This document shows, one piece after another, positions 10,929 to 23,069 of a stretch of DNA of 64,000 bases (position 1 is its first letter; the number at the start of each line of letters is the position of its first letter). The position numbers and the translations under genes are program-made. The notes under the pieces are model-generated. The model was not told the origin of the DNA, made no database searches, and worked only from the letters and a program-made list of their open reading frames with translations. The DNA is from Phytophthora colocasiae (lineage: Eukaryota > Oomycota > Peronosporomycetes > Peronosporales > Peronosporaceae): assembly GCA_018806915.1 (NCBI GenBank), contig JAGKQI010000104.1:248001-312000 (forward strand), read 5' to 3'.

Positions 10929-12412
10929 ACCCAGCTATCGGTTGGGGTCTCCGTATTGCCCGTGCCAACGCGCAGGTTGCCATGTTGAACTGTGTCTTCG
11001 TTCTGCTGCCGATGTGCCGCTCAATCACTCAGGTGATGAAGCGCAGCAAGTTTTTGTGGCGTATCATCCCGTTCGACGACCACATCGCCTTCCACAAGAT
11101 CTCCGGCAGTGTCCTATTGATCGCTGGTCTCATCCACACTATCGCCCACGTCTTCAACGAGATCTACTTGTACCTGATCGCCACCCCAGACGAGGTTAAA
11201 CGCTCCATCTTCGTGACTCGCCACGTTTCGACCTTCGTGAACGGCGAACGCCCTCCATTCACGACGATGCTACAGGCTCTCCCAGTATGGACGGGTGTGA
11301 TCCTTTTGGTGATCACTTGTATTTCGTTCCCTCTCGCTGCAATTCCCAAGTTCCGTCAAGGTAAATTCAACCTCTTCTGGTACTCGCACATGCTCTTCGG
11401 ACCCTTCCTGATCGTGCTAGCGTTCCATGGAGCTACATCATGGCTAGCCCGTTGCTCCGCTTACATCTGGATCACGCCTCCGTTCCTCATCTACCTCATC
11501 GAGCGTCGTTTCCGCTATGCCAAGATGTTTGCTGCTCCCGTTCGTATCATGGAAGCCATGGAGCTTGATGGAACTGTTGCTTTGTTCATCGAGAAGCCCC
11601 GTCGATTCGTCTACAGACCCGGCATGTACTTGTATCTCAACTGTCCACAGATTTCATCCCATGAGTGGCACCCATTCACGATTTCGTCAGCTCCTGGAGA
11701 CAATTACATCAGTATTCATATCCGAGTATGTGGTGATTGGACGGATGCCATTGCCCGAGTCATTGCAGACTGTCACGCCTGCAATTTGCAGTACCCTGAT
11801 GTGTACTTGGACGGCCCGGTTGGCGCTCCAACCCAGGATTACCATCGGTACAAGACTGTGATTTGCATTGGTGGCGGCATCGGTGTCACTCCGTTTGCAT
11901 CGATCTTGAAGGATGTTGTTCACCTTTGGGAGGACAACCGATGCCTAAACTGCAATCATGTGCGTCACCCAAGCTCGTTCCAGATTCAGAAGCTCTACTT
12001 CCACTGGGTAACCCGTGGACAGGAATCCCTAAGCTGGTTCGAGGGTACCATGAAACAAATCGCTGAAATGGACCGTGACAACGTGATCGAGACTCACCAA
12101 TACTTGAGTACAGTGGTGCTTGGTGGTGAGGAAAACACATCACAGCTCAAGATGTTCCAGGAGTTTGTACACGAGCAAACAGGAAAAGATTTCGTGTCCG
12201 GAATGGACACGAAGCAACTCACGCACTTCGGCCGTCCCGATTGGGACAAGGTCTTCTCTGAAGCTAGAGCTAACCACCCAGGTGAGGAGATCGGCGTCTT
12301 CTGCTGCGGACCACACGAACTGGAAGAAGTGTTGAGCAACGCGTGCAAAAAATACTCGTCCTCGAAGGCTGAAGGCACTATCTTCGACTTCCATTCCGAG
12401 AAGTTCGCCTAA
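10929..12412 (+). pseudogene. NADPH oxidase, 3' part (gene split by retrotransposon)
   Basis: Carries the ferric-reductase-like membrane core and the flavoprotein domain of the gene begun at 3119. Visible are heme-ligand histidines in two membrane segments (HKISGSVLLIAGLIHTIAH and the stretch around FWYSHMLFGPFLIVLAFH), the FAD-binding HPFTISSAP, the NADPH-binding GGGIGVTPFASIL, the CGPHELEE motif, and the family C-terminus (FDFHSEKFA). No stop or frameshift is present. It has no start codon of its own; the first in-frame codons continue the codon interrupted at 4250. The 3' neighbour is glutaminyl cyclase on the opposite strand, 149 bp away. Confidence 0.9.
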
Positions 12413-12561
12413 ACAACTTGCTCCACGCTGTTTTCCCTGCTGAATGAAAGCGGGTGTACGTATCTCTCTGTCTTTGATCGTAGTCGCAGTATCCTTTTTA
12501 TATAAGTGATGTTTATACACAGTCTGCTTTGGTTTCATCTTGACCCAAGGTTTCCAACGAC

Positions 12562-13437
12562 CTAGGGGACAATATGACGGTTGTGCGCGCTCAGATACGA
12601 CAGTTCAAGCTCAAACATGGAGTCCCAGAGCTTTCCGGTCACAAATACGTGACGTGACACTGGATCGTATGCGATGCCATTCATCACAGCGTCCTGCTGA
12701 TAAGGTGACATCTTCATGGCCTCTGTGTGGAGGTTGGGCACCATGCTGGGTATCCAGTCCAGGTCGATCTGCTCCAGCACGTCCCCCGTCTCGATATCAA
12801 TTCGCAGAATATGGTCCTCGAACCACACGTTGGCCAGCAACTCTCCCTCCACGTACTCTAGCTCGTTCACGTTGGTCACCGCCTTACCATCTTTCCGCAC
12901 GGTGATACTGTGATGTAGCTTGAAGTCGTCATGTGGATCGAAGAACTGCACGTTGGCGGATCCATCGCTGGCAATGAGGAACTCTCCGTCTGTCGTAAGC
13001 CCCCAGCCCTCCTTGGTGGATGTCGTGAGGGGAAACTGGCCGACCAGTTGGAAGTCATGTCGTGACAGCACCAGCACCTGCTCCGCCTTGTACGTCAGTG
13101 CGAACAGCTTGTCGCCCAATACAGTCACGCCCTCACCGAAGATAGCGGGGTTGAAGCGGAACTCCTGCAGCAAAGGCACCGACTGTACAGCGCTCTCCTT
13201 GAATAAATCCGGCTTGAGGTCCGACAGTTTGTACTGGCGAATGAAGGACTCTCCATGGAGACCAGTAGACTCGATAAGGGCGCCGTCAGCAAACACGAGG
13301 CCCTCGGTGAAGGCGCTGACGTTGTGCGGGTGGATGGTCACCAGGCGCACAGCTGTGGGCTGCAAGGAATCGCCAGTCGCGTCGACGCGGGTGAGGCAGG
13401 TCAGCAGCGTCGCTAGGCGAAGTAGTCGGCGGGGCAT
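12562..13437 (-). CDS. Glutaminyl-peptide cyclotransferase (plant/bacterial type, secreted)
   Basis: A single exon of 291 codons. The N-terminus MPRRLLRLATLLTCLTRVDA is a cleavable signal peptide. The rest matches the beta-propeller glutamine cyclotransferase family (Glu_cyclase_2): repeated F(T/A)EGL, ESTG, QYKLSDL, FGEGVTVL, LTYKAEQVLV, GWGLTTDGEFLIASDGS, NELEYVEGELLANVW and the closing NGIAYDP....VTGKLWDSMFEL. The family converts N-terminal Gln of peptides to pyroglutamate, usually in the secretory path. In oomycetes such enzymes could protect secreted peptides from aminopeptidases; that role is inference. Convergent with the split NADPH oxidase. Confidence 0.9.
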   Translation of the reverse strand: MPRRLLRLATLLTCLTRVDATGDSLQPTAVRLVTIHPHNVSAFTEGLVFADGALIESTGLHGESFIRQYKLSDLKPDLFKESAVQSVPLLQEFRFNPAIFGEGVTVLGDKLFALTYKAEQVLVLSRHDFQLVGQFPLTTSTKEGWGLTTDGEFLIASDGSANVQFFDPHDDFKLHHSITVRKDGKAVTNVNELEYVEGELLANVWFEDHILRIDIETGDVLEQIDLDWIPSMVPNLHTEAMKMSPYQQDAVMNGIAYDPVSRHVFVTGKLWDSMFELELSYLSAHNRHIVP

Positions 13438-15221
13438 GGAGAGCGTTGAAGGATCATCGAAATGGGGAGATTCGTATGGGCGAAGAGGTGCACTAAAAGG
13501 TGGGAAGAAATAGCCAAAACGTAACTTGTATAATATGATATGTATGCTTTTATGATGAATATGAAATGTGAAATCAAATAGTAGGTGGGTATTTGGTCAC
13601 TTGTTGAAAACGAATATGCGGCGATTTGGCTGGTCTCAACAAGTTGACTTCCGGAGAAACATGTTGCTGCATGCCAGGTTGCAACCTTTACTCTCACCGT
13701 GATGAAGGTTGTATCGCTGTAACAACAAGGGATGACCCCTCCTCTTCGGCAGCGCACGTCGTGGCTGTTGCAAAAAGATCCACGGCACAGAGGGCGTGCT
13801 ACGAGCTGAAATGACGAGCTTAACATTCAATGGTCCAGCGAATTGCTCGAAATGTTGAACGCTGCACGTCGCGACGGGCTCATGAGGGCGCTGCCAAACC
13901 AACTCAACAATCCCGCGACTGCCATGTCTTACGTGCGGCTCCACCTTTGCAGTGAAGGCGAGACTGTCCCCAAGTTGGTACAGGTACTCCGTGGGCAGCA
14001 CATCGCAGGAAGAATCCCGAGCTCGACGTTGAAGCGGCAACGCGGATGCATATTACTCGCACGTGTAAGCCTTTGGCAATGCTTCCGGCGGTTTTCCCCC
14101 TGCCGGTGGCAGTGCCACCGCTGGCTAATGCAATTTGCAACCATTCTCTTCGAGTCAACGTATTTACAGTATCCATACAGTGTGTCCGGGTGACGGTGTT
14201 ACATGATCCATCAGTCCCAAATTCTATTCCGAGTGACGGCAGGTATTTTTGCGTTGTCGTTCTTCACATTCTTGCTTGGGTTTTCACTCCGGATAGATAG
14301 CACTGCCTGCAAAGGCGTATCAGCGCGACCCGCGAGCTTGCTGCCACACTTACTTGATCCACCCAAACGCAATGGACAGCAGCTCTTTAGCAATTTACTT
14401 CAAGAAAGTTTTCCCAGCGCAATGTTAGTCAAGTGCAGTTTTAGCCTTCCATTTGCACCAACGGAACGGCTGCCAAACGAATGGCAGTGACCCAAGTTTG
14501 TGCACACAAGACCAGGATCTGGTCGGTCGTTTGCAAAGCCATCCTAGCGCGACAACTACAGTAAACAGAAAATCTGGTGTGGCCGGCGAAGTAGCTTCGA
14601 GTCGAGCGGTCACGGCGCGCTCTTCGAAACAGCCGCCGCCCTGCTGGTGGTGCCACCCCGCACGCCGGCGATCCTCCGCAAGCATGCGAGCTCCATGCCG
14701 GATTCTTGAGCTGAAACGCAGCGCAACTGTAAAGATGTCGATGCCGCCAAAACGAGAGAATCGACTTGACCCTCGTCAGTGGGAACCTCGATTATGCATC
14801 GCTACTACTGTATCGACCAGCTGGGATCCAAAAACGTTTTCCCCCTACCCGCTGCGCGAATCTGGACGAGAAAAAAGACATTCCATACAAATGTCAAGAT
14901 GTCGCGGTTCGGTGGGCTGCACTTTACTAACGTGTCATCGGCGAAGCATCCGACCAGCCTGGTGCTGACATGAAATGCCCCGAGGCTGGGACCCGCCGCG
15001 GCGACCACTTCGCCATTTGCGATTGCAACGCCATCGGCAGTGCCACCTGCCTGTTTTCCCTGTGTACAGGTGCCAGTGCGTTTCTAGAGGCGCTCAGAGG
15101 CCACCCGAGCTTTAGACTTCTACGGACCGCATCGTCGTGACCTTCGCCTTACGCGCGCCATTGCACTCGCCACTTCGCTTTCTTCGCCTTCGCAAGGACA
15201 CGAAGCCTCTCTCGGTGGACC
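13438..15221. other. Intergenic region, no gene recognised
   Basis: About 1.8 kb between divergent glutaminyl cyclase (-) and the second NADPH oxidase (+). ORFs up to 171 codons overlap on both strands but show no domains, shared splice sites or consistent codon use. A partial initiator-like sequence (ccattgcactcgccacttcg, around 15160-15180) lies about 45 bp before the NADPH oxidase start. Confidence 0.45.
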
Positions 15222-17915
15222 ATGAACCGCGACCGTCAGAATCGTAGCTTCCAGATGGGAGACACCAGTGCCGATGGATTGCCGCAGGCCACACCCGCGG
15301 ATGAGCTCAAGATCACTCCCGGACAGAACACGCAGCATTTCGTTGACATCTCCACGCCGTCGCCTAACGCGCGCCGCAAACGGACAGCCAGCAGGACAAA
15401 TAGCAGGAAGGGAAGCATGAAGGCCAAGCGCGCGCCTGTACCGCGCCCACCGCCGCCCATGAAGAATCACCCTAGCATGACGACGTCGTTCCAGAGCACA
15501 GGCACGTCCAACTTCATGGACAGCAGCCAGTTCATCAACATGAACTCCACCACCACACACATCGTCGGACGCGGCCCCGCCAAGATGAGCGCCAACTGCA
15601 AGAGCAGTCGTGGAAACCAGCGTCGCCGTCCGAATGTCCAGGCCATGCTAGGCGCCTCGATGGTGCGCCAGAGTCTCGCGCGGGCGTCCAACTTGTCGTC
15701 GTTCGCCGGTTCCCGGTACGGCCCGCAGCCCGGCAGCGATGTTGTGTCGGTCCCTGTGCTTGGCGACTGCAACTTTGAGCAGAAATACAACGTGGCTATG
15801 AGTATGGATGAACACGCCATTCACAGCAACGACCCGGCCTACACCCCCATGGAGAAGCTGCACGCACTGCGTGACGTTATGAGCAGCATCACCAGCAAAG
15901 GTGGCTACATTGAGCGAGAGACGTTTTCCCAGGCTTTCGAAGTCAACGGCAACGAATTCGACGGCTACGCTACTAACAATGGCGAAATCGATGGTAATGC
16001 CATTCTAATTGACGCTGTCATGGACCTCGAGGTCGACGCTGAGGAGAAGCTGCGCTTCATCTTTGAAACACTCGACCCAGACAACTCGGGATACGTGATC
16101 GAGGACCAGATCGTTCAGCTCCTGGAGTCGAACTTCTCGGCTGCCCACATCGACGTGGTTGGCACGGACTTCACGACGGTGGCCAAGCTAATGTTCCGCA
16201 AGGCTCAGGTAAAGAACGAGTCGATGACGTTCGATCAGTTCAAGACGGTGTTTGCACCCTACATCAACGACTCGTACAACCTCCGGAAGTCTGCTCCCGT
16301 CTATACGGCACCTATCCGCCCCAAGAGCAAGTTTGGAGCTTGGTACACCGCCAATAAGCTCCGCATCTGGTGGCTTCTGGTGTATGTCATTATCAACAAC
16401 ATTGCATTCTGGGTCAAGTGGTTCTCCTACGACGTCGACCCTGCTATTGGTTGGGGTCTTCGTATCGCCCGTGCCAACGCTCAAGTAGCAATGGTCAACT
16501 GTGTCTTCGTGCTGCTTCCGATGTGTCGCTCGATCACTCAAGTAATGAAGCGCAGCCGCTTCCTCTGGCGCTACATCCCCTTCGATGACCACATCGCCTT
16601 TCACAAAATCTCTGGAAGTGTGTTGCTCATTGCTGGTCTCATCCACACCATTGCCCACGTCTTCAACGAGATCTACCTGTACCTGGTTGCTACTCCTGAA
16701 GAGATCAAGCGTTCCATTTTCGTCCAGCGTCATGTGTCTTCGTTCGTCAATGGCGAACGTCCTCCCTTCACGACGATGCTTCAGTCGCTTCCAGTGTGGA
16801 CGGGTGCGATCCTTTTGGTGATCACTTGTATCTCGTTCCCTCTCGCTGCGATCCCCAAGTTCCGCCAGGGCAAATTCAACCTCTTCTGGTACTCGCACAT
16901 GCTCTTCGGACCCTTCCTGATTGTGTTGTCGTTCCACGGCGCAGCTTCGTGGCTTGCTCGTAGCTCCTCGTACATCTGGATCACGCCTCCGTTCCTCCTC
17001 TATCTCATCGAGCGTCGTTTCCGGTATGCCAAGATGTTTGCTGCTCCCGTTCGTATCATGGAGGCCATGGAGCTCGATGGAACCGTAGCTTTGTTCATGG
17101 AGAAACCTCGTCGATTTGTGTACCGCCCCGGTATGTACATGTTCGTGAACTGCCCTCTGATCTCTTCCCACGAGTGGCACCCGTTCACGATTTCGTCGGC
17201 TCCTGGAGACAATTACATCAGTGTCCACATCCGAGTGTGTGGTGACTGGACTCAAGCTTTGGCCCGGGTAATCTCGGATTGCCATGAACGCAAGGTGCTG
17301 TACCCCGACATGTACCTCGATGGTCCGGTCGGTGCTCCGACTCAAGATTACCACCGGTACAAGACTGTCATCTGTGTGGGTGGCGGTATCGGTGTCACTC
17401 CGTTTGCTTCCATCCTGAAGGACGTGGTGCACCTTTGGGAGGACAACCGCTGCACAAACTGCAACCACGTTCGGCATCCAGGCTCGTTCAAGATCCAGAA
17501 GCTCTACTTCCACTGGGTAACCCGTGGACAAGAATCTCTGAGTTGGTTTGAAGAGACGATGAACCAAATCTCGGAAATGGACCGCGACAACATCATCGAG
17601 ACGCACCAGTACTTGAGTACGTTGAAGGGCAGCGAGAACACGTCGCAGCTCAAGATGTTCCAGGAGTTCGTGCACGAACAAACCGGCAAGGACTTTGTCT
17701 CCGGTCTCAACACGAAGCAGCTCACGCACTTCGGCCGACCGGACTGGGACAAGGTCTTTTCCGAAGCCAAGGCTAACCATCCTGGCGAGGAAGTTGGTGT
17801 GTTCTACTGCGGTCCACACGCACTCGAGGAGATCTTGGACACCACGTGCAAGCGGTACTCGTCCTCCGACCCGAATGGAACCTTCTTCGACTTCCACTCG
17901 GAGAAATTCGCATAG
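15222..17915 (+). CDS. NADPH oxidase (respiratory burst oxidase type), intact paralogue
   Basis: One exon of 897 codons. Order: a cytosolic Ser/Arg/Pro-rich leader (1-190), an EF-hand-like region (about 195-370, with DPDNSGYVIEDQ), a ferric-reductase-type membrane core with six segments and paired heme histidines (HKISGSVLLIAGLIHTIAH; FWYSHMLFGPFLIVLSFH), the FAD-binding HPFTISSAPGD, the NADPH-binding GGGIGVTPFASIL and the C-terminal CGPHALEE....FDFHSEKFA. It produces superoxide at a membrane from cytosolic NADPH, probably under calcium control. The EF loop has Gln at position 12 where Glu is usual, so calcium binding is uncertain. It is a tandem paralogue of the retrotransposon-split gene at 3119-12412 and could cover its loss. 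The initiator ATG follows directly on upstream non-coding sequence without an in-frame extension. Confidence 0.93.
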   Translation: MNRDRQNRSFQMGDTSADGLPQATPADELKITPGQNTQHFVDISTPSPNARRKRTASRTNSRKGSMKAKRAPVPRPPPPMKNHPSMTTSFQSTGTSNFMDSSQFINMNSTTTHIVGRGPAKMSANCKSSRGNQRRRPNVQAMLGASMVRQSLARASNLSSFAGSRYGPQPGSDVVSVPVLGDCNFEQKYNVAMSMDEHAIHSNDPAYTPMEKLHALRDVMSSITSKGGYIERETFSQAFEVNGNEFDGYATNNGEIDGNAILIDAVMDLEVDAEEKLRFIFETLDPDNSGYVIEDQIVQLLESNFSAAHIDVVGTDFTTVAKLMFRKAQVKNESMTFDQFKTVFAPYINDSYNLRKSAPVYTAPIRPKSKFGAWYTANKLRIWWLLVYVIINNIAFWVKWFSYDVDPAIGWGLRIARANAQVAMVNCVFVLLPMCRSITQVMKRSRFLWRYIPFDDHIAFHKISGSVLLIAGLIHTIAHVFNEIYLYLVATPEEIKRSIFVQRHVSSFVNGERPPFTTMLQSLPVWTGAILLVITCISFPLAAIPKFRQGKFNLFWYSHMLFGPFLIVLSFHGAASWLARSSSYIWITPPFLLYLIERRFRYAKMFAAPVRIMEAMELDGTVALFMEKPRRFVYRPGMYMFVNCPLISSHEWHPFTISSAPGDNYISVHIRVCGDWTQALARVISDCHERKVLYPDMYLDGPVGAPTQDYHRYKTVICVGGGIGVTPFASILKDVVHLWEDNRCTNCNHVRHPGSFKIQKLYFHWVTRGQESLSWFEETMNQISEMDRDNIIETHQYLSTLKGSENTSQLKMFQEFVHEQTGKDFVSGLNTKQLTHFGRPDWDKVFSEAKANHPGEEVGVFYCGPHALEEILDTTCKRYSSSDPNGTFFDFHSEKFA

Positions 17916-18125
17916 ATTAATTAAGCAGCTATCTGTCGTTTATGTATGTTTGCTGCCGACAGAAGGCAGCTTTGTCCGAAGTAAAACGTGAATTGAAGCA
18001 GCGAAATTGTTTAGACGCTAATAAGTCACTTTTATTCCTAGGCGTCAACTATGTATCTGCGCTGTAAAACTACCGTACGTAACTACATATTACTTCGAAG
18101 TAGTACGCATTGAACAATCTGCATC

Positions 18126-19096
18126 ATGTCGAAGAAGCTGTTGGTCGTTGGTGGCGCCGGGGCGCTGGGCCGTGGAGTGGTGAACCACTTCGCCCGTGCG
18201 TCTTGGGGCGTCACTTCCGTGGGCTTCTCGGCGAATGAGGACGCACACGACAATGTGTTGTTATCCAAGAGCAATTCGCTCAAACAGGCGGAGCAGACGT
18301 TGAAAGAGATCTCTGACAGGTTTGCCAAATTTGATAGATTGAGTTTTTTGTGAATACGCACTTACATGAAGATGCTGGACAGACATGGCAAGATGAACAC
18401 GGTGGTGTGCACTGCTGGCGGCTGGGCGGGAGGCAGCATCCGTGAAGCAGACTCGCTCGTTAACTTGGGGACAATGCACGCGCAAAACCTGGAATCCGCT
18501 TTCCTGTGTGAGAATGGAGAAGATAACGGGAGGGATTGAAGTGGCTAATGTTCTGTTTGCTTGACAACGTGCTGTAGCGACATACTTGGCCAGCCACTTG
18601 TTGGTGCCTGGAGGCCTGCTCGTTCTGACTGGCGCGACTGCTGCCCTTCAAGCTACTTCTGGTATGGTGTCGTATGGGGCAAGCAAGGCGGCCACGCATC
18701 ATCTAATTGCCAGTGCTGTGTAAGTTTTCGAGCAATGAAGTTCCGTGGTTTCCGATGTAATTGACATTATTTGCTCTTTTTCTTTTACAGGACTGAGCTG
18801 CCCGAGGATGCGACTGTGTTGGGTGTGCTACCTACGACGATCGATACCCCGATGAACCGCAAGTTCATGGCCGACGCGGACTTTTCCACGTGGACAAAGG
18901 TACGTTCGCAGCATCACTATGACGATGGCTATGATCTCACAATGCTATCTATCCACAGACAGAGGATATTGCTGAGAAGATTTTGGAGTGGTCGAACGCC
19001 GCTTACAGTGCTCGCCCTCCGACTGGCCATTTGATCACTGCTACTACAGACAGCAATGCAACATCATGGAAGGATGTTGGTAACCCGTTTCAGTAG
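18126..19096 (+). CDS. QDPR: Dihydropteridine reductase (SDR family)
   Basis: Five exons: 18126-18319, 18383-18507, 18578-18719, 18791-18899 and 18959-19096, all GT-AG with introns of 59-71 nt. The product is a short-chain dehydrogenase with the nucleotide-binding start LLVVGGAGALGRGVVNHF, CTAGGWAGG after the third strand, a catalytic YGASK motif (VSYGASKAATHHL) and the QDPR-typical LPTTIDTPMNRK and GHLITATT near the end. The enzyme recycles quinonoid dihydrobiopterin to tetrahydrobiopterin with NADH, serving pterin-dependent aromatic amino acid hydroxylases in the cytosol. Length (~235 aa) matches the family. It lies 210 bp downstream of the NADPH oxidase on the same strand. Confidence 0.9.
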
Positions 19097-19226
19097 AAAC
19101 GAGCACTATAAGTGAAAAGGAAGATTGAATCGTTTCCCGTACAAATTCTGGCACATTGTGCTCCCAGCTGCCCAATTTCACGTTTTCCTTGTAGTTTGCT
19201 AGCTGAGGCGACATCTCCTTTCTTTC

Positions 19227-22200
19227 TTAAGCAGGCATCGACTCCGCGTTCGCACTACCACTAAGGTTGCGCTTGAAATGGTCACAAAACGCGTTCAGTA
19301 CGCGTTTAAACTTGCGCGGGTTGTCCGAACAACCCGGAGATGAAATGAAGGCGATGAACTCATTTCGAGCGCGCTCGCTGACCTGTGAGCCCAAAAAGTT
19401 GCCATCAGACAAAAGCCTATAGATGAGCTCTTCACTGCGCGGTCGTCCGAAGTAAATCCAGCATGACCGAACGACCTCTGCGATCTTGTCCATCAAACTC
19501 GGCGACATTCCCCCCGCCGCAGCATTGAACAGAGCGAAGAGAACGTGATACTGCACGTCCTTCTCAAAGAACAACGTCTGAATTTGTTGGTGCAGCAAAA
19601 GCTTCCCCGAGAACTCAGGTCCGTGTAGCAAGCTCTCCGGAGTTCGGAGGATTTGACCGTACAAAGATCCCAGCTCCAGTAGGAAGTCGAGAGTTGCTGC
19701 TCCGACTTCAGGGTTCTGCGACTTAAAGGCGTGCAACGCTAGTGCCAAAACTCCCTCCAACTGGTTTGACTGCACTAAGATCGACGGGTGGTGGGTGCCG
19801 CACGTTGCCACCAATGAAAAGAGCGCAGTAGTGAGCCCTGGATGCTCATCAACGCTACCATCTGCAGCAATTTTTGCCATCGAGGTCTCAGACACGATGA
19901 CCATCACGCGGGTTAAACTAACGGCAGTAGCCTCGTCGTCCCCAGTACAGCCAATTACGCTTTTGATCACGTTTAGATAACTGCCGTCATGACTGAGCGC
20001 AAACAGTTCCAGCAACACTGGCATGATGGCAGACGCCAGCTCCAAAGCTTGAGACCGTAAAGACTCAAAAACGCCCACAAAAAGCGCGCAGAATCGATCA
20101 ATCACTTCTTCACAGCAATTGTATACGCGCAAAATTGTCTCCAACATCCCCCAATGCTTTTGGAGAACACACAGAAAAGGATGCAGGGTCTCTTGGTCCA
20201 CCTGCATGGGGATCCTCGTAGCTAACACTAGAAGATGACTGAACATCTCGCACAGAAACTCTTTTGTGCCTTCGTCGTCCGCGTTCAATTGGCTATGCCG
20301 TGCTGCAAGGTCTGCAAACATAATGTCACCGAGCTCTTCCACCACCGGAAGTGCATCCTTATACGATACAGTCGTGAGGACATGGCATATAGAGTCCACG
20401 ATCAGCTTCGAACTGTTCCCCTTCAAGCATGATCCGGCTGGTCCGCCTACTGCTGCGCGGTTTGAGCGGTACAGATTCACCAGCGAGTCCATCCACAGCG
20501 GATTGAAGAAGTGCGAACCACAGCGTAGTGTCAACTTCCGGAGTGCCACTGCACCTACGTGGTCTTCTAGCCCGTGCTGACTAAACGGGAAACCAGGGTC
20601 ATCTTGAGACTCGAAGCCGTTGGAAATGATTTGAAACGCGAAGGTGGATAGAAATTCAGGGTGTCTTGCAAACCAATGACCTGCCACACCAAGGAAGATG
20701 GTGACTGTGCGCGACAGTGCGCGGTGGGAGGGCTCCTTTCTCGACAAGTATTCGAACAGTCTTGGGACGAGAGACGTATCTTCCTCACGAATCGATTTTG
20801 ATAAAGCACTAAGAGCATGTACGTATACTTCTGTACGTTTCCACCACTAAATGCCACAAGTACACAGAAGGAAAGTTAGTTCTGCGAGCACAACCAACAT
20901 TAACGCATTGGTACACACGTACATTCGCTGGCAAAGGAGATCCTGAATCGGCAGTCTCGTATTGTCGGAAGATCGCGCGGATAGCATCAACGATAAAGTT
21001 GTCCTCACTGACAATTGTAACTGTCGCAAGCGCACGGAACACATTCCGAACTTCGCTTCGGTACAAGAAGAAACGTTCCTTAGCAGCCTCTGGGAAGGCC
21101 TCAAACCCTTCCGGATACTGGGTCCGATCAATCAAAATGACCAACAACTGAGAGATGAAGGTTTCGAATACGTACATGCGCTCCTCGTGCTTGCCAGATA
21201 CATATGTTCGGAAGTCAATCCAGAACTCCATCGTCTCGTTCGAGATGTCCAGGTTGTTCAGCGACGTAAAGAATAGAATTGTCTCCAGGAATGCATACAC
21301 CAAAGATCCAGGCCGCATATCCAGCGCGAAGTCCACAAAGTATACGATGAAGGCTTGGCCGCACTCAGATATTGCTCTAGCACAGTTGGCAAGGCACAAA
21401 TCCAGGCTTTTCTCTGCTGATGCTATGCGCTCTTGGACTTGTTTTCCAAGCACCACGAAGTTGTTCATGACGAGCTCCATCAGTTGTACGTGCTCCTCAT
21501 GGCGACAGACACGCACTACTTCGAGCACAACTTGTAACGCGTGCTCTGAGGAGTTTGGTGCTAACGTTTCTTGAAAAGCTCGGTCTAGCAGCCCACATTC
21601 AATAATAACTGGTGGTGGAACTGTTCCACGCTCCACCCAACTCGCGAATGCTTGCAACAGCAGGCCTCGTAGCTGTACCTGCTCTTCACTTGCGTCGATA
21701 GCAGTAGCAATAGAAGGAAGAACAGTACTAACCACGTGGGCTGCACATTGCTGCACCATGTCTTCGCAAAATACCCGCTTGACCTTGGAAAATTTCACTC
21801 GTTTGTTGTCCACTTCCTCCGGGATAACTTTAAGTGTAAGTAGTACGGCAAAATTGGTCAGTGCAGCCGTCACGTTGCTAACTGGGTGTTGCTGGTTCTG
21901 GACGAGCCATTCCACTGCGCTAACCACTGTGATATCCCCCTGAGGCTCGTGGAAACGTAGCAAGATGACTGCAATGGTAAGCGCCAAGTGGGTCTGCACG
22001 TTAGGCTCCTCCTGTATGCCGTTGGGCCCCGTTAGGACATTCCAGACTTCCTGAGCCATTATACTAAACTCCTTCACTAGAATTTCATGCTGCGCTCGCT
22101 CCTCCGGTGTCCAAGTGGCAGGATTCTCCATTTTGTACTTGCGGATGTACGAGGCTACAGTAAAGTAGATTGTAGACGCGGAAAACGCTCGCTTAGCTCT

Positions 22201-22404
22201 CAGTAATCCGTTCTGCTCCGCATTTCCCGTATCAACGATAGGCGACTGTAGCACAGACAACGCCGTCTGAGCAGCTTCGGGTGATCGCTGGAACTGCTGT
22301 AGAAGCGAATCAGCGCGACGACGCACACGTGGGGAGCTCAGAGGGCTGTACAGCTGGTGCAGCGCCTCGGCCACCACTTCTTCCGACACAACGGCCACCT
22401 CCAT
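19227..22404 (-). CDS. Transportin-3/importin-13-like karyopherin
   Basis: Two exons: 22404-20923 and 20846-19227, with a 76-nt GTACGT...TTTAG intron, giving 1033 residues. I start at the ATG at 22404; an in-frame GTG lies one codon upstream. The product is all-helical HEAT-repeat-like. The N-terminal part carries an importin-beta N-terminal-like region (LHQLYSPLSSPRVRRRADSLLQQFQ). The middle resembles TNPO3/IPO13: WWKRTEVYVHALSALSKSI, then ...SHRALSRTVTIFLGVAGHWFA. The family binds RanGTP and carries cargoes such as SR-rich splicing factors through nuclear pores. Divergent from the TM9SF gene. TNPO3-like is preferred over IPO13-like only by general appearance. Confidence 0.82.
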
Positions 22405-23069
22405 CACTTTCGATCACGACGGTTGACTCTTCCTTTAGCGACTGGCGTGTGGCCGCGTAGATACTAAGCAGAGAACTGCCGACAATAGAACCAATTGAAC
22501 CAGAACCTCCAAATTGCTATAATTAATTAAGCAGGAGTGCGGTTGGATGGCGTCACGGAGAGATTGACGTGCTGCTCGTGTGGTTATAACCCTTGGGACA
22601 GTCGTTGGTTTGAAGTGCGTGGGCTGGTGATGCAGATCCAACGCGGTACGGCAGCTTCAACTCCAAGTCTGGAGGTTGCGTTCTTCACTGCCGTTATGTG
22701 AGGGGATCAAAAATACAACGTATATGCGGGGTTTTGTGTTGTGTACATCATAATGAAGTATAATTGTGTTTCACACCTCAATTACACTTAAACAAGGTGT
22801 CGACAGCTGATTCGTCTCATTTCTGTCCAATCGCCGTCTTTACAGTTTACGATTGGTTGATATTTCGGCTCTCCCACTATCCATATCTATTCTTACAGGT
22901 ATGCTCATTTTCATCTATCGTTTTATACAGGTATTCAGTCTCATATCAGCTTCGTGGCAAGCTAAAGTCACACTCCCTCATTCGCCCAAGAAGAAGCCAG
23001 ACGTCGGGCGGCAGTATCAATAGATAACTTCGTCTCCCCTCCCTCTTTCTCTCCCCTTTTAAGCACAAG
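22405..23069. other. Divergent promoter region between karyopherin and TM9SF genes
   Basis: 665 bp with no coding sequence. It is AT-rich in the middle (22680-22800), and an initiator-like ctcattcgccca occurs at about 22978-22989, some 80 bp before the TM9SF start codon. A possible GTATGC...TACAG 5' UTR intron runs from about 22900 to 22930. Confidence 0.4.

Noticed and set aside
10925..12412. Separate downstream reductase gene
   Set aside because: No own start; begins mid-codon at the LTR target site and matches the 3' half of the paralogue exactly in register.
16188..17897. 569-codon minus-strand ORF
   Set aside because: Exactly antisense to the intact NADPH oxidase; composition (His/Arg/Val/Glu) is that of a shadow frame.
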